Of a stretch of 64,000 nucleotides of DNA, positions 1 to 11,939 are shown one piece after another (positions within the stretch are counted from its first letter, which is position 1; each line of letters starts with the position of its first letter). The stretch is taken from contig NC_134015.1 in NCBI RefSeq assembly GCF_040712315.1, positions 14,280,945 to 14,344,944 of the forward strand. Direction: 5' to 3'. The translations under genes were made by a program, and so were the position numbers. Source of the stretch: Castanea sativa. Taxonomy: Eukaryota; Streptophyta; Magnoliopsida; Fagales; Fagaceae. Under the pieces are notes generated by a model. That model searched no databases. It worked only from the letters and a program-made list of their open reading frames with translations, and was not told the origin of the DNA.

Positions 1-756
1 AATAGTTATCTCTACTATATTAAATGCGAGAAGTAGACAAAAAAAGAATAAAGAAGCATTAAATTTGTGAAATTAAATATTAATTAATATAACTATATTG
101 AATTTAATCGGAAAAATGTTAAGATTTACTAATTTTATTGCGGTTGCGTTTAAAAACTTGAATTTGAATTTGGATTTAAATTTAAAATTAATTGATTTAA
201 AATTTATTAATTTTAGGAGTTATTTCAAATCTAATCATTTAAAAAAATTAAAATCTTTGTAGATTTGTCAAATCCAAATCCTTAACATTTTTTTAAACTT
301 CCCAAACAAGTTATTTGGATTTTAATCACCCAAATTCAAATCTAAATGCCAAAATCATATCATCCAAACACATCATATGTAACTTTCATCAATTAAATTG
401 ATGTTGTAATGAGTGTGATTGATGATAAATTTTGAAAACATAATGAACAAATATACAAATATATGCATTTTTTTTGTAGAAATACTATGACTACAATATT
501 TTCATAATACTTTCACAACAAATTCTAAGTGACAGGTTGTTATTAGTAGGACAAAAAAGTAATTTCATTGGTAAGTTCAAATTTGAACCAATGACAACTA
601 ATTAAGAACGACCTATGATTTGTTGTAAAAATATTGTAAAAATGTGAAACATAACAATTTTTTATTTTTTATTAATGACATATCAAATTCTAAAAATTAT
701 GCAATAAATTTTGTAATATCCATAACATCACTCGTTAAATTCTACTTTGAAAATAA
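1..756. other. AT-rich intergenic spacer, start of repeat unit 1
   Basis: No open frame of interest on either strand. The stretch is nearly identical to 46800-47553, so position 1 lies at or near the start of the repeated block. It holds one MITE-like inverted repeat (separate entry) and otherwise only AT-rich sequence. Confidence 0.7.
493..645. repeat. MITE-like inverted repeat, unit 1 copy
   Basis: The left side reads ACAATATTTTCATAATAC followed by ACAACAAAT. The right side, reverse-complemented, reads ACAATATTTTTACAACAAAT. The middle has a small palindrome around TCAAATTTGA (about 569-596). A matching copy is at about 47284-47433. It has no coding capacity. Ends are approximate and no target duplication was defined. 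Confidence 0.45.
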
Positions 757-1158
757 CATGAGGACATTAAAGCTTATCCGCTTTGGGAGCCGGTCCCTCA
801 CGGTTTAATCTCAAGCGGCGTGGAGAACGATACCGATACCTGGAGCAAGGGCGGACCTTGGAACTCGAACGAGCGAGCGGGCGTCCCACATCGACAAGAG
901 ATCCCTCCCACATGTGGTTTATAAGCGTCGGCGCGACCACATGTGTACCACTACTACACATGTGGGAGGGATCTCTTGTCGATGTGGGAGGGATCTCTTG
1001 TCGATGTGGGACGCCGCTCTGCTGTTCGAGTTCCAAGGTCCGCCCTTGCTCCGGGTATCGGTATCCAGGAGTATCGGTATCGTTCTCCACGCCGCTTGAA
1101 ATTAAACCGTGAGGGCCCAGCTCCCAAAGCGGATAAAGGCCGATTTAATGTCCTCACA
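757..1158. mobile_element. Foldback palindrome element, degraded unit 1 copy
   Basis: About 400 bp with long inverted arms (roughly 190 bp each) running from GAGGACATTAAA to TTTAATGTCCTCACA. It is much more GC-rich than the flanks. The unit 3 copy at 47554-47960 is a near-perfect palindrome flanked by the 5-bp direct repeat AACAC. Here the left boundary has lost bases (AACATGAGG against AACACTGTGAGG). Short open frames on both strands are by-products of the palindrome. TG...CA ends with a 5-bp duplication would suit an LTR-derived element, but a foldback/MITE-type element is equally possible. Confidence 0.7.
883..925 (+). promoter_or_regulatory. snRNA-type USE plus TATA-like pair inside the palindrome
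   Basis: GTCCCACATCG (883-893) matches the plant snRNA upstream sequence element RTCCCACATCG. It is followed after 24 nt by TTTATAAG (918-925). In plant snRNA genes this shorter USE-TATA spacing is the Pol III (U6/U3-type) arrangement, while Pol II genes have about 10 bp more. No recognisable U1-U6, U3 or 7SL sequence follows; instead the palindrome folds back. Promoter activity is an inference from motif and spacing only. Confidence 0.4.
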
Positions 1159-2497
1159 AACACTATCAGTACTTTATCATATACTTGAATATAATTAAAA
1201 AAATTCATAGGTTTTACCAATTATTTATTATTGAGATTTCAATATACTAAAAAATAATCAACACACTACTCACTACCTGCCATACATTATCTCATTCTCA
1301 TTTATTTACTCTTTTTTTCCAAATTGTTATTGTTACTCCCTTTACTTGCATTATAAATTGGTAGCAGTCTTGATAGTAAATTGATTGGTGCTTTGATTTG
1401 ATGATAGTAAACTGGTAAAGTTTCGGATAGTTGAATATGAGATGGGGTTCAATCTCTGCCTATACAAAAAATTGATTGGTGCTTTGATTTGATGATAAAG
1501 AATTATCATCAAGAACAGATACCATAGGCTAAAACTCTCCAAATAAATAAATAAATTAAAAAAAAAGAAAAAAAAAAGAAAGAAGAAGAGAGGTTAGCAA
1601 TAGCACAAGTCACAACAACACAAGCGTTTTTTACTCTTGACTATATCATTGGTTGTGCTTTTTCTTTATTAAATTTCTTCTTCTTTTTTTTCAAAATCAT
1701 AAGCTATCTAGCTGTCCCCCTCAAACATAGTTAGAATAGCTCTCCAGTGAAGATAAATATTAAACAGAGTTAGAGAAAGAAAACTGCGTGAACATTGACT
1801 CGTCACCTCCGTGAAGTGGGCTAGGCGATGCAATGCAGCAGCGGTACCTTCGTGGAAGAATGTTTTTGAAGCGGTGGTACCAGAGTTCAGTTATTTATTT
1901 ATTTGTTTCCCCTTGAAATCAAGACATCTGTAATCTGGTTTGATAAAATGGTTTTTTTTTTTCTTGTAAATTTTTGAAAGGCCTAAGGATGAGCATGGTG
2001 GTTAATTTTGTTGGAGTATTTGGGTTAAATTTTAAAATGTTGTTGTGTTGTTTGGGCTAAATTTTATTTCATTACAAGGCCAAGAATTGTATTGAGGGCA
2101 AGAAAAAAAAAATTTGGTCAAGGGAGGCTAGGAAAAATTTTGCGTGCCAAACCCCAGAATTTTATACATTTTTCAAAATGTTTAGTTGGGGGGGGGGGGT
2201 GTATAATAGCTCCGTTCCTTTTTTATGGACAGTAATAATTTCATAATTTGCTAATTTGTGTAATTTTAGTTGTATTAGTTTGTTAATGAGTCATATGACT
2301 TCTTTAAATAATATATATAAATAATTTTTTAAATTAATATATAATGGTTTGGGAAAGATAGCTCAATGAACAAAACTTTCTTCTGGTTAATTAGTATCCT
2401 AGTCTTGCTTATAGACATAAAAATGATCAAGGTATACACACTATTGTTAATATCCTAGTCTTGCTTATAGACATAAAAAGGTTCAAGGTATAAACAC
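1159..2497. other. Noncoding AT-rich spacer with short direct repeats
   Basis: No supportable gene. It holds a repeated 'ATTGATTGGTGCTTTGATTT' motif (about 1380 and 1469), a run of ten G at about 2189-2199, and a tandem duplication of about 56 bp around TATCCTAGTCTTGCTTATAG (2395-2450 and 2451-2497). A close copy lies at 47966-49300. Confidence 0.6.
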
Positions 2498-2506
2498 TTC
2501 TGAGGG

Positions 2507-3421
2507 GGATTTTTTTTGAAAATAACTATAAAAACCAAACAATTTTGTTAGTTAGCATAGTTTTGAAACTATTTGGGTATCTAACAACGCAAAACCAAAA
2601 AACTCGATTTTGGAATACTAAATCGACTACACTGAACTCGATTTCAACATTGTCTGCAGCTGATATGGATACTTGGTCCACGTAGGCATCAAACTTGAGT
2701 CAAATGGACTCGAGCTTTGTCAAATAGAAATCGAGTATGTTGGACTGGATTAAATTGTTTGTCTCCTTCAACAACTACAGACAAGCTTCCTTGTTCTTCC
2801 AAGCCCCAAAAACCCATGAACAAGACCAAATACAAAACCCAAAACAAATACCTGATCGGATAGGATTTCCCTCGCCTGAAGTTTTCGCCGCCTGGGTTTA
2901 GTCAGAATCGTCGCCTGGGTTGCTTCTCCTCGACGAACCTACCGGGTGATGCTTGCTTGGTTCTCACTTCAAATCCAAAGCCCCGACTGCGTTGGACTAC
3001 CAAGCTCCATGAGAGGTTGGTCGACGTTGTGACCCAGCTCCGACGTGTTCAGCCTTCGCCACCATCGCCTGAAGCATTTGCCGCCTAGGTTGCTTCGTTC
3101 TTTGGTGCTTCGTTCGTCGTTATTGCTGGGTAACGAAATCGAGCGTTACAGACTTGATTTTCTGGGTTCCGAAATCGAGCATTACAGACACGATTTTCAT
3201 GCCTACGTGAATAGATTTCCACATCAGCTGCAGCAAGATGTTGAAATCGAGTTCAATGTACTCGATTTGCATTCCGAAATCGAGTTCAGTGTACTTGATT
3301 TTCATTCCAAAATCGAGCGCTTTGGTCTCGAGTTGTTAGATTCCCAAATAGTTTCAAAAGTGGGTTAACTAACAAGATTGTTTGGCTTTTATAGTTATTT
3401 AAAATATAAAAAAAAAAATCC
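2507..3421. mobile_element. Non-autonomous Mutator-like element (MULE), unit 1 copy
   Basis: A 915-bp element flanked by a perfect 9-bp direct repeat TTCTGAGGG (2498-2506 and 3422-3430), the target-site length typical of MULEs. Ends start GGATTTTTTTT and form terminal inverted repeats of about 230 bp (GTTAGTTAGCATAGTTTTGAAAC left; the inverted equivalent right). The arms are studded with ATCGAGTT / AACTCGAT pairs. No transposase domain is present. The 107-codon frame at 3045-3368 is built from the repeated ATCGAG units and is not considered a gene. A copy with the same target repeat is at 49310-50219. Confidence 0.85.
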
Positions 3422-3430
3422 TTCTGAGGG

Positions 3431-6400
3431 ATAAACTAAACATGAGTCATCAAAATCATCAGATAATATGATGATGCTTGTTGTTTTAATAAAATTGATG
3501 GAAATGCCTACTAGTTTCATAAAAATATATATCTACTAGCCTCATCACACGTGAGGAGTGATGAGGCTTTTTTTTTTTTTTGAGTTTAATATAATTTTTC
3601 AATTTCAATTTATCTATTGTTAGTGAGGTTACATAGGAACTTTTTTTATAAAATTAAAATTTATAATTTGATTGAAAGTGTGCTAATTTTTAGGAAAAAA
3701 GTTTTTCTGGTAGTTTTTTTTTTAATTTTGTTGAATTACATTTTTAACCCTATTTTTATTTTTATTTTTTAAGAATAAGAATTATCTAACTAGAATAGGG
3801 GTATTTTTGACATTTTCTTGAAGCCATAACTAGCTTTTTGAATCCTCTTAACATATAGATATTATGAGCTATTTTGCATTCATCTTATTTATACTACTAT
3901 TTAAGGGGCTTCTCCCATTTGGAAAGGACTTTTGATAGTTCAAAAATACCCCTACACTCCTAGGTTTAAGTAAAAACAAACTAAAGGATAACCTGGTAAA
4001 AATACATTTCTAACTCCTTACAACATTACCTACAAAATATGATCACTTTTTTGTTGTTTTTAAATTCAATCTAAATTTCAAATTAATTCAGTCAACAATT
4101 TAAATTTTTTTTTAACAATTTGTTTAGTAGAGGATTCTAATAGCGGCCCACTAACCAAACCCTCTCCTAAACTCTAATTACGGTTTTTCTTTTTTCTTTT
4201 TCTTTTTTTTTTTTTATAAAAAAAACCACGTTTTTTTTTATACAATTTGTTTAGAATAGTATTCTAATAGCACACTAACCACAACTTCTCCTAAACTCAC
4301 TATCTCTAATTTATATCTCACACAATTTCTAAAAGAAATATATATCTCATACACGTTTGACACATCTTTTCCTAAAAATTAGCATACATTATTTCTATTT
4401 AAAAATATCTCACATTTCAGTTTTTCTGCACAGTTTTTTATATTGTCTCTCCATTTGTTCCCACCCTCATTTCTCTCTGTTGCTAAAACAGTGTTCTACA
4501 AATGGAATTAAATTATGTCTTTGTTTTTTTTTTTTTTTTAAATTTATAATAGTGGTTGTAGTATTTAATTATGGGTTTTTTTTTCCTACATTTTTTTAAA
4601 ATTTAATTTTTATGAATAGGTTGTGAGTGGGTTTGCGTTAACATTGGAGTCTAATACAATACACCATCATCAAAATCCAAGAAGAAGAAACTCTATTTAC
4701 AAAAGTAAAAGACTTCTTTATCATAGCTACCGAGAGTCTGTCTTTTAATGAGGATTTGGTACATTACTTTTACAAAAGCATTCACATCATGTTATAAAAT
4801 TTTGATATTTATTCTTTGTTAGGACTGTGTTATTTTGAACATTATCAAGTTTTTGATATTTATTCTCTGTAGGACTGTGTTTTGTTTTTTGGGACTACTG
4901 TAGGACTGCAATAATTAATGAGATTGAATATCTTACTTAATTACGAAGTAATAACGGTGCAATACCAATGTTGCCTCTATTTAATGTTTACTATTTTTCT
5001 TATTTTTAATTCTCAATTTTTTTTAATAATAATTTTGGTCTCTTTTTCGGATCACATATCAATAATTTTGTTGGATTACATACTGAGCATATTAGATGGG
5101 TTCAAGTGAGAGACTTTACAAAAATATTGTATGATTCAAGGTTCATATAAAGTGGTAGTTGGTTGTTTAAGACTTTTTTTGTAAAAAAAAAAGAAAAGAA
5201 AAGAAAATTATCCTACCTATGTCTATATTTATCAATTTGTGTAATTCTATTTCTAGGTTGGATTCTATTTATTGTTTTTTGGAATGGTAATGTACATATC
5301 ATTATTAATTAAAACTCCTATACTTTAACTTTATTTTTCTTAATCACATCTCTTCCATATGAAATTAATTATCCCTAACAATTGATGTGCCTTTCACTAA
5401 AACTTCTTTTCATTTTTTACAAGAAAATATATTTTTAAAACTAAAAGATAATATTGCGCATGTGCTAGCCTTTCCCATAAAATAAATTTAAAACTATTTA
5501 TTTATTTTATTATTATTTTTAGGCATTTGAAACTTTGTTATGGATGTATACTTAATGGCTACATTTTAAAACTAAGTGGCTACCTTTTAGGATTAAAAAA
5601 AACTTAGTGAGAGCCGTTCTCATTAAAAAAATACTATTTAATTTTTTTTAATTTTTTTAGGCATTTCAAATTTTGTTATAGATGTGTACTAAGTGGCTAT
5701 ATTTTAGGACTAAGTGGCTACCTTTTAGGATTTAAAAAAACCTTTATGACTCTCATTATAAAAATTAAAATAAAAAATCTTCACAATCATGAGCCTTTCC
5801 CATATATATAAAAAAAATTAATACTTTTTTTTTTCTTTTTAGGCATTTGAAGCTTTTGTACTAGAATTGTGCCAGTTAAAAAAAAAAAAAACTTTTGGGC
5901 TTGGGTTCAAAAAAATAATAGATGCACAAAAATAAATTATGTGGCTTGATATTAAACTTTGAGAATATGGGGCATTCTCAAACGGTATTGTTGGTGTTTT
6001 AAAAAATTAATACTTTTAACTTTTTTGTTTTTTTAGGTAATTGAAACTTTTGCTTTTGCAATTGTGCCAGTTTATAAATAAATAAACTTCCAGGCCTAGG
6101 ATCAAAAAAATAATTGATGCACCCAAATATAAAAAATAAAAAATTATGTAACCTTGATTTTAACTTTGAGAATATGTGAACTTTTCAAACGGTATTTGTG
6201 GTGTTTAAAAAATTTTAATAAAAATTTAAAGATAACTTCACAACTTCCATTACACAAAAAAAAAAAAAAACCTTCATAACATGAGAGCCTTTCCTATTAA
6301 CAAAATTAATACTATTTAATATTTGGGGTAGGGAAATTTTAACTAATTGAGCTATAAGTAAAATACTAACCTTTGAGTGCGTGCTAAGTGTGTGCTCAGA

Positions 6401-7849
6401 GGCTCTTATATTTTTTATTTATATATAAAAGTTAATAATTTGTATCTACTATAATTTAGGATTATTATATTTTTCAATCACGAAAAAAAAAAAACTAGGA
6501 GTGTGATGAACAAATTATTTCACCTACAAACGCATAATACTCTCATCAAATTTTTAGATTTTTTTGTGATTAAAAAATACAATAATTTCAAATTATAATT
6601 AATATAAATTAATGAAATTATTAACTGCTACCAAAAAAAATAAAAGGCCTAGCATGCACGTAGAATTATTCTTTAGCGATTTTATTTAAGAAATCAATGA
6701 AAAAGCGATGGCTTTCCTATTATACTGCCTTGAAACTTGAACTATATGCATCGGTCTAGGTACAAGCACATGGATTGTGAATATGTCAGGAAGAGTCCAA
6801 TCCTGAACAGGTGTCAAATTATTGCTACATGTTTCTAAATGAGTCCAATGCACAAATATATTAGGATTTTGTTAATATGTGCCCTTAAGGTACACAATAA
6901 TAAATCACTTTTGAAAATATTTCTCAAAAATTGAAAAAGTATTGATACACATTAAATGTATGCACTTAGGGCATACATTAACCTAACTCTTGTCACGTGT
7001 CAAATTATTGGAAGGCCACCTACCATTAAAATTCATTTTCAAACTTTAAAGAAAGGGAGACACAATTTCTTTTTTTCTCTCCCTACATCATCTTTTGTCC
7101 ATTTTTCTTTAGATAAAAATTATTATACACACTCTGTTACACACTTTTTTTTTTTAACTGAAACACGTTTCAGTTCAAAAAAATATGTAACAAATTGAAA
7201 TCGTGTCTTCAACTCACGATTTCAATTTCAAAAAAGTGTGTGATAAATGCTACCCTTCCTTTTCTAATCTCTATTCTATTTGCATGTCTTTGAACATTAT
7301 GGTACTGTTAATATGCTGAGGTGGCAATGGTCATACCTTGATAGGATAGGTGAAGTTATTAGGGTGAATAACAACTTTTTTGTGTCACAAACTCACAATT
7401 TTTGTCACAATTTTAACATTGTCAATTGTGAATTACTATTTATCACTTTCACATTGACTTACCAATTTTTTCTCTACTCACAGGCAACTACATTAAAATT
7501 GTAGCAAAAGTTGTACCTATGACTTTCTTAGATAGGTGAGATAAGTAATGACCCACTTGAAAGTACTAAAATCCAATCATGAGCTCACATAAGAAGAGTG
7601 TGAATTTAGATATGGAAAGGAGAGTGTCCTAGCATTACTCATCCAAATTACATGAATCTGCATTGAGAGCATCTGTAAATTATTTTGGAGTGAAACTATA
7701 GCATAGTTGTGCATTTCATGGGCCATCGCCTGGTATAATGTAATTTTATGGGCCTTTCTAGTCAATTTGGGCTTAAAATAAGCTTCTAAGACACTATCTT
7801 CTATAAGTTTCTTCATTCTTTAGACAACCTCATCCTACAGAGCCTGCAC
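3431..7849. other. Long AT-rich noncoding stretch
   Basis: About 4.4 kb of AT-rich DNA with many poly-A/T runs and diffuse internal repeats, for example AAGTGGCTACCTTTTAGGAT at about 5573 and 5712, and TTTTTAGGCATTTGAA-type blocks at 5519, 5840 and 6034. A hairpin CCTCATCAC...GTGATGAGG followed by a T run lies at 3539-3578. Frames of 60-80 codons here look like chance. Unit 3 carries the same stretch at 50229-54740. Confidence 0.6.
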
Positions 7850-9215
7850 CCATAATTAATTGAATCCTAAGCCTTAATTTTTGAATGAAAAAAAAATCTA
7901 CCCATCAATTACTCATCTTCAATTTGCAGATGATCTCTTTATTTTTGCTAAAGCAAATGAAGAATTCTTAGGGAAAATTAAAGCTTGCTTGGATATTTTC
8001 TCAAACTGGTCTGGGCAGAAGATAAATTACTTCAAGTCAGTCATTATATTCAGCAATAACACTCCTTGTACCCAGAAATCTCGGCTAGCAAACTTCATTG
8101 GTATAAATGCCTCAAACAAGAAGGAGAAGTACCTGGGCATTCCAATAGCATCTGGTAGGGATAAAAAAGCAGCAGCTGAGAAAATAATTGAGAGAGTTAA
8201 ACAGCGTCTGCAAGGCTGTAAAATGAAATCTCTGTCACAAGCTGGTAGAGTCACCCTTATTACATCAGTGGCTTCTTCCATCCCATTATATCAAGCTTCG
8301 TCTCTCATTCTCCCCCCTCAAATTTGTTCCAAGGTTGATTCTCTAAACCGAAAATTTTGGTGGGGATCAAAAGAGGAAAACAAGCATGGATGTTGTCTCA
8401 AAAGCTGGAACTCAATTTGCACCCATAAAGATGTTGGGGGACTTGGCATCAAAAAAATGGCAAACATGAATAAAGCTTTAGTGGCAAAAATGACATGGGA
8501 AGTTGCAAAGGGAGTGAATAAAATGTGGGTTAATATTTTCAGGAAAAAATATGTTTGGAATAGAAAATTTATGAAAATGCCCACTCCTATAGGTGCTTCA
8601 TGGGCATCTCAAAGTATCTTCCAGTGCAGGGAGGTTATCAAAAAAGGGATGTGTTACCGGATCAGCAATGGTCTTAACACTTGGATATTGGAAGACCTGT
8701 GGGTACCTAATGAACCTGATTTTATTCCAAAAGTTAGAAGTGGAATCTCAATGGATGTCCATCTGGTTGCTGACTTAATTGACAGAGACACTAGACAATG
8801 GGACAAAGGTAAGTTGTCAAACTTATTTGAACCCTCATCAGTGACAAATATTCTAAACATTCATCTCCCTATCCATATCCAACAAGATCAAATTTATTGG
8901 TGCCTTTCTCATTCAGCAGAATTCTCTGTGAAGTCAGCCTACAATGCCATTAGATGCTCTAGTTATTCAAGGCATCCCCATATGTCTAACAAAGATTGGA
9001 AAGTGTTGTGGAAACTCAAAGTTAACGCTAGACTCAAGAATCTTTTGTGGAAAATGTGCTGGAATATCCTCCCTACTTGCTCTGTCCTTAATAACCGTTT
9101 TCCCTTCCTTCTTTTGATTGCCCTTTATGTAATAATGACACTGAAACATTAGAGCATCTTTTTCTGCATTGTGAGTGGGCTGCCCAGATTTGGCTTATGG
9201 CTCCTTGGCCTCTAG
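7850..9215 (+). pseudogene. LINE ORF2 fragment (reverse transcriptase C-terminal half and zf-RVT), unit 1
   Basis: A 423-codon frame (7881-9152) encodes the second half of a plant L1-type ORF2. It opens at the catalytic FADD box (THLQFADDLFIFAK), then the thumb-like region (KYLGIPI, SLAGR-like SLSQAGRV, WWGS), and ends in the zf-RVT lead-in (LWKLKVNARLKNLLWKMCW). A frameshift near 9100 separates the CPLC...HLFLHCEWA zinc-finger residues, which are still readable to about 9215. The endonuclease and the N-terminal half of RT are absent, so this is a 5'-truncated dead copy. No poly-A tail or target duplication was identified. A sister copy is at 54744-56080. Confidence 0.85.
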
Positions 9216-9769
9216 TTAGTTAGAGGTTTATAGTTTTCAATATTTTGCTTATATTGATAAATAAACTTGAAAATAAAAATATATTTGAAGACATGTTAAA
9301 ACACTGTTTGATACGATAATGGTTAACTTAAACATATCAGCAAGATCATCTAAAACATACAATCAACTTTTGATTGAGAAGTTTAGTGGTACCACAATGA
9401 AAAAAGTGACAATGTCAATGTAGATGTCAACAAATGATTTGTTATTGCAAAAGATTCAATTGGTCTGTTCCAGACCTCTAAGTTTAAATAGTGAAGAGTG
9501 AAGATATTGTTCAGAGAGAGAGATCCTCCTGCCAATTTGACCACCAACACTGAGAGGGTGCGCACACTTCCTTTTTTTTTTAATCAATATATTTCGTTTT
9601 AGTTTTTTTTTTTCCACTTCAAAATTTGATGTGAAGGTATTATATATGAAGCAAGGTATTATTTTTTTAAATTATTTATCATTATTTCTTTCCAAATTGT
9701 AAAATAGTTTTCGATCCATTGACAATAGGGAATATTTAAACCTTGATTGTGAGTGTATTTTGTTTGTGT

Positions 9770-9800
<31 letters not shown>

Positions 9801-11939
9801 GAATCATACATCAACCCAGTATGAATTAATCTGCTTGGATATGTATCTTGTGATTTAAAATCTTAAGGTATCATGTCATTTCAAAATTTTATTGCCATAT
9901 GAATTAATCCATTTGTAGAGTTTCATTCTGTTTCCAACCAACTTTAATCTACTCATTTCCATTGTCCTTCCCTCCCTCCTCAATCCAAACGGGCCGGGCC
10001 TATAGTACAGAGAAGTCTTCATGCAATAATGCATATATAATATAAAGAATGGTCTTCCAAGCTAAATCAGAAAGACGCTACAGCTAGCTGTTTGTCTTCA
10101 TTGATCAAGCTGCATAATCTAGCAGCGTGTTGAAAACTTATGATGACTTGGCTGTATCTTCTAAAATTTATCAAACATCGTGGGCATTTTTGGCTACATG
10201 GCTTTGATAAGAATTCTGTTCACTATGCTACCGTTTCTTGTGGACTTGGTCATAATGTAATCAAGCCCCAGTGACGGAGCCAATAATTTTATCTAAGGGG
10301 CCAAGCTAAATAGTAAAATTTCAAGATCTCATTCTAAGAAAACGATGTATTTTTACTTAGGTTCACATCTTTAAAGAGATCAAATTGAACTTGGATAGGA
10401 TTATTCTGTATTGAAAATTTTGTCAAAATTTTAGGAGGGGTGAACAAATAATTTCAAAGACTAATTAGGATTTTTGTTACCACTATTAATGAAAATTTTG
10501 AAAAGCTAGGGGGCCATGGCCCCCTTGGCCCTAATGTGACTCCGCCATTGACCCAAAGCTAGATGTGAGTAGAGGCAATATCTAAATCTTACGTGAGATT
10601 TAACAAATTATGTACTCATAGAACTAAACCAACATTGAAATAATAAGTCTGTTTTAGTCTCTGAAATTGAGTACGTGGGAGATAAGTTTTAGATATGGAA
10701 AAAATTAAAAGCTATTTTTTTGCATAAAGAGTACTAATCACTTATCTCACATTCCACGTGAGAAATTGTTAAATTGCATGGTTAAGTATCTTTGAATATT
10801 CAGTGAATAATTTTTTTTTTTATAAATACCTTTAATGTTAATATATTTTCAGTTTTAGCCGTTGTTTTTATTTTGATATTATATAACTGGTTTAGAGCTT
10901 TACTAAATTCCTCTTACTTTAAGCCGTGCTTTCTGGTGTCAATTTTTTGTCATGACCTCATCAAACCTTTCACTCATCACAATCCCCACTCCACACGCTC
11001 CAAAGCTTTTAGGCTTCACGTTAAAGTCGTACTTTATTCTTCGACAAAAAAGAAAGGGCAGCGTTTATTACTTTGCACTGCTCTATTACAGTCAACATGC
11101 ACACAGATTTTTTTTTTCCCCCAACTGAAATTGTGACTTGTTGGAGTGAAATAGTGACTTAAAAGTAAAGTGTCACCATTTCAATTAAAAGAAAAATGAC
11201 TAAAATGTAAAATTGACACTTTAAGTTTCTTTAGATTTTATTTCCTTTATTTAGTTTTGTTTTTGTTCATTTCAGTTTAAGTTTGATCCATTCAATTATA
11301 TCATTTACGTCAACTTTTGTTAAAACTTAAAAAAAAATAGAAAATATTTTTCAATCATTAATTAAATTTTTTTAATTAAAAAATTTGAAAAAAATTAACC
11401 ACCGCATATAACAAATTTCTTCCTATTTATGAATATATAATTCCTACACACAATATGGATCCAATCAACTCAACTGGTAAAAAATTTGCTCCCAAATATA
11501 GTATGGCCAAAAAAAAAAAAAAAAAGAATCAAAATTTTATTAAACAAAAAATAATTATCATGGTGCTGTGATAGATTCATATCTATCGCATCCATATTCG
11601 AATTTTTTATGCACGTTAATAAAGAATGGTCTTCCTGGTGCCATTCTAAAGAAGCTATATCTGTCTATATCTTCATTGATAATATCAATTTGATATGCAG
11701 CGTCAAGGAAACTTATGAAGACTTGGTTATTTCTATAAAACCACTGTCAAGAATTGTCCCATAAACTTTCTGCAGTGAAATGCACGTAGGTTGATCTTTT
11801 CAAATTCAAGTTCAGTACAATTAGGAGGAAAAAGCCATAGTCCAATCACCAATGATAATCTCTCAAACCATTAGAACTGGGGGTTGCAGCATACTTCATT
11901 TGCTGCATTCTACAATTAACACATACATTGAAAAAAAAA
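9216..11939. other. Noncoding spacer upstream of the receptor-kinase pseudogene
   Basis: No gene seen. It contains a TA microsatellite (about 9773-9800), a hAT-like MITE (10269-10550) and otherwise AT-rich DNA. The same order is kept in unit 3 (about 56080-58779), where the TA tract is shorter (about 56635-56649). The final kilobase probably contains the ancestral receptor-kinase promoter, but I could not define an element. Confidence 0.55.
10269..10550. mobile_element. hAT-like MITE, unit 1 copy
   Basis: A 282-bp element with inverted ends CAGTGACGGAGCCA and TGACTCCGCCATTG, resembling the CAGTGGCGGAGCC termini common in plant hAT-type MITEs. It has a GC-rich subterminal block around GGGGGCCATGGCCCCC. 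No convincing 8-bp target duplication was found. The partner copy is at 57119-57401. Confidence 0.55.

Noticed and set aside
767..1220. Several overlapping 60-109 codon frames on both strands in the palindrome (and 47555-48022)
   Set aside because: They arise because the two arms are reverse complements of each other; there is no domain and no preservation of frame between copies.
2345..2450. Possible tRNA-derived SINE head (TAGCTC and GGTTCAA-like boxes)
   Set aside because: A and B boxes are not at the right spacing and no cloverleaf could be drawn; the stretch is better explained as a tandem repeat.
3045..3368. 107-codon frame with EIE...LDF repeats (also 49847-50173)
   Set aside because: Made from ATCGAG mini-repeats of the MULE arms; no start context, no known domain. 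Kept only as a note in findings.
3539..3578. Hairpin plus T run resembling a rho-independent terminator or a Helitron 3' hairpin
   Set aside because: A plant nuclear genome has no use for the former, and no CTRR end or TC start was found for the latter.
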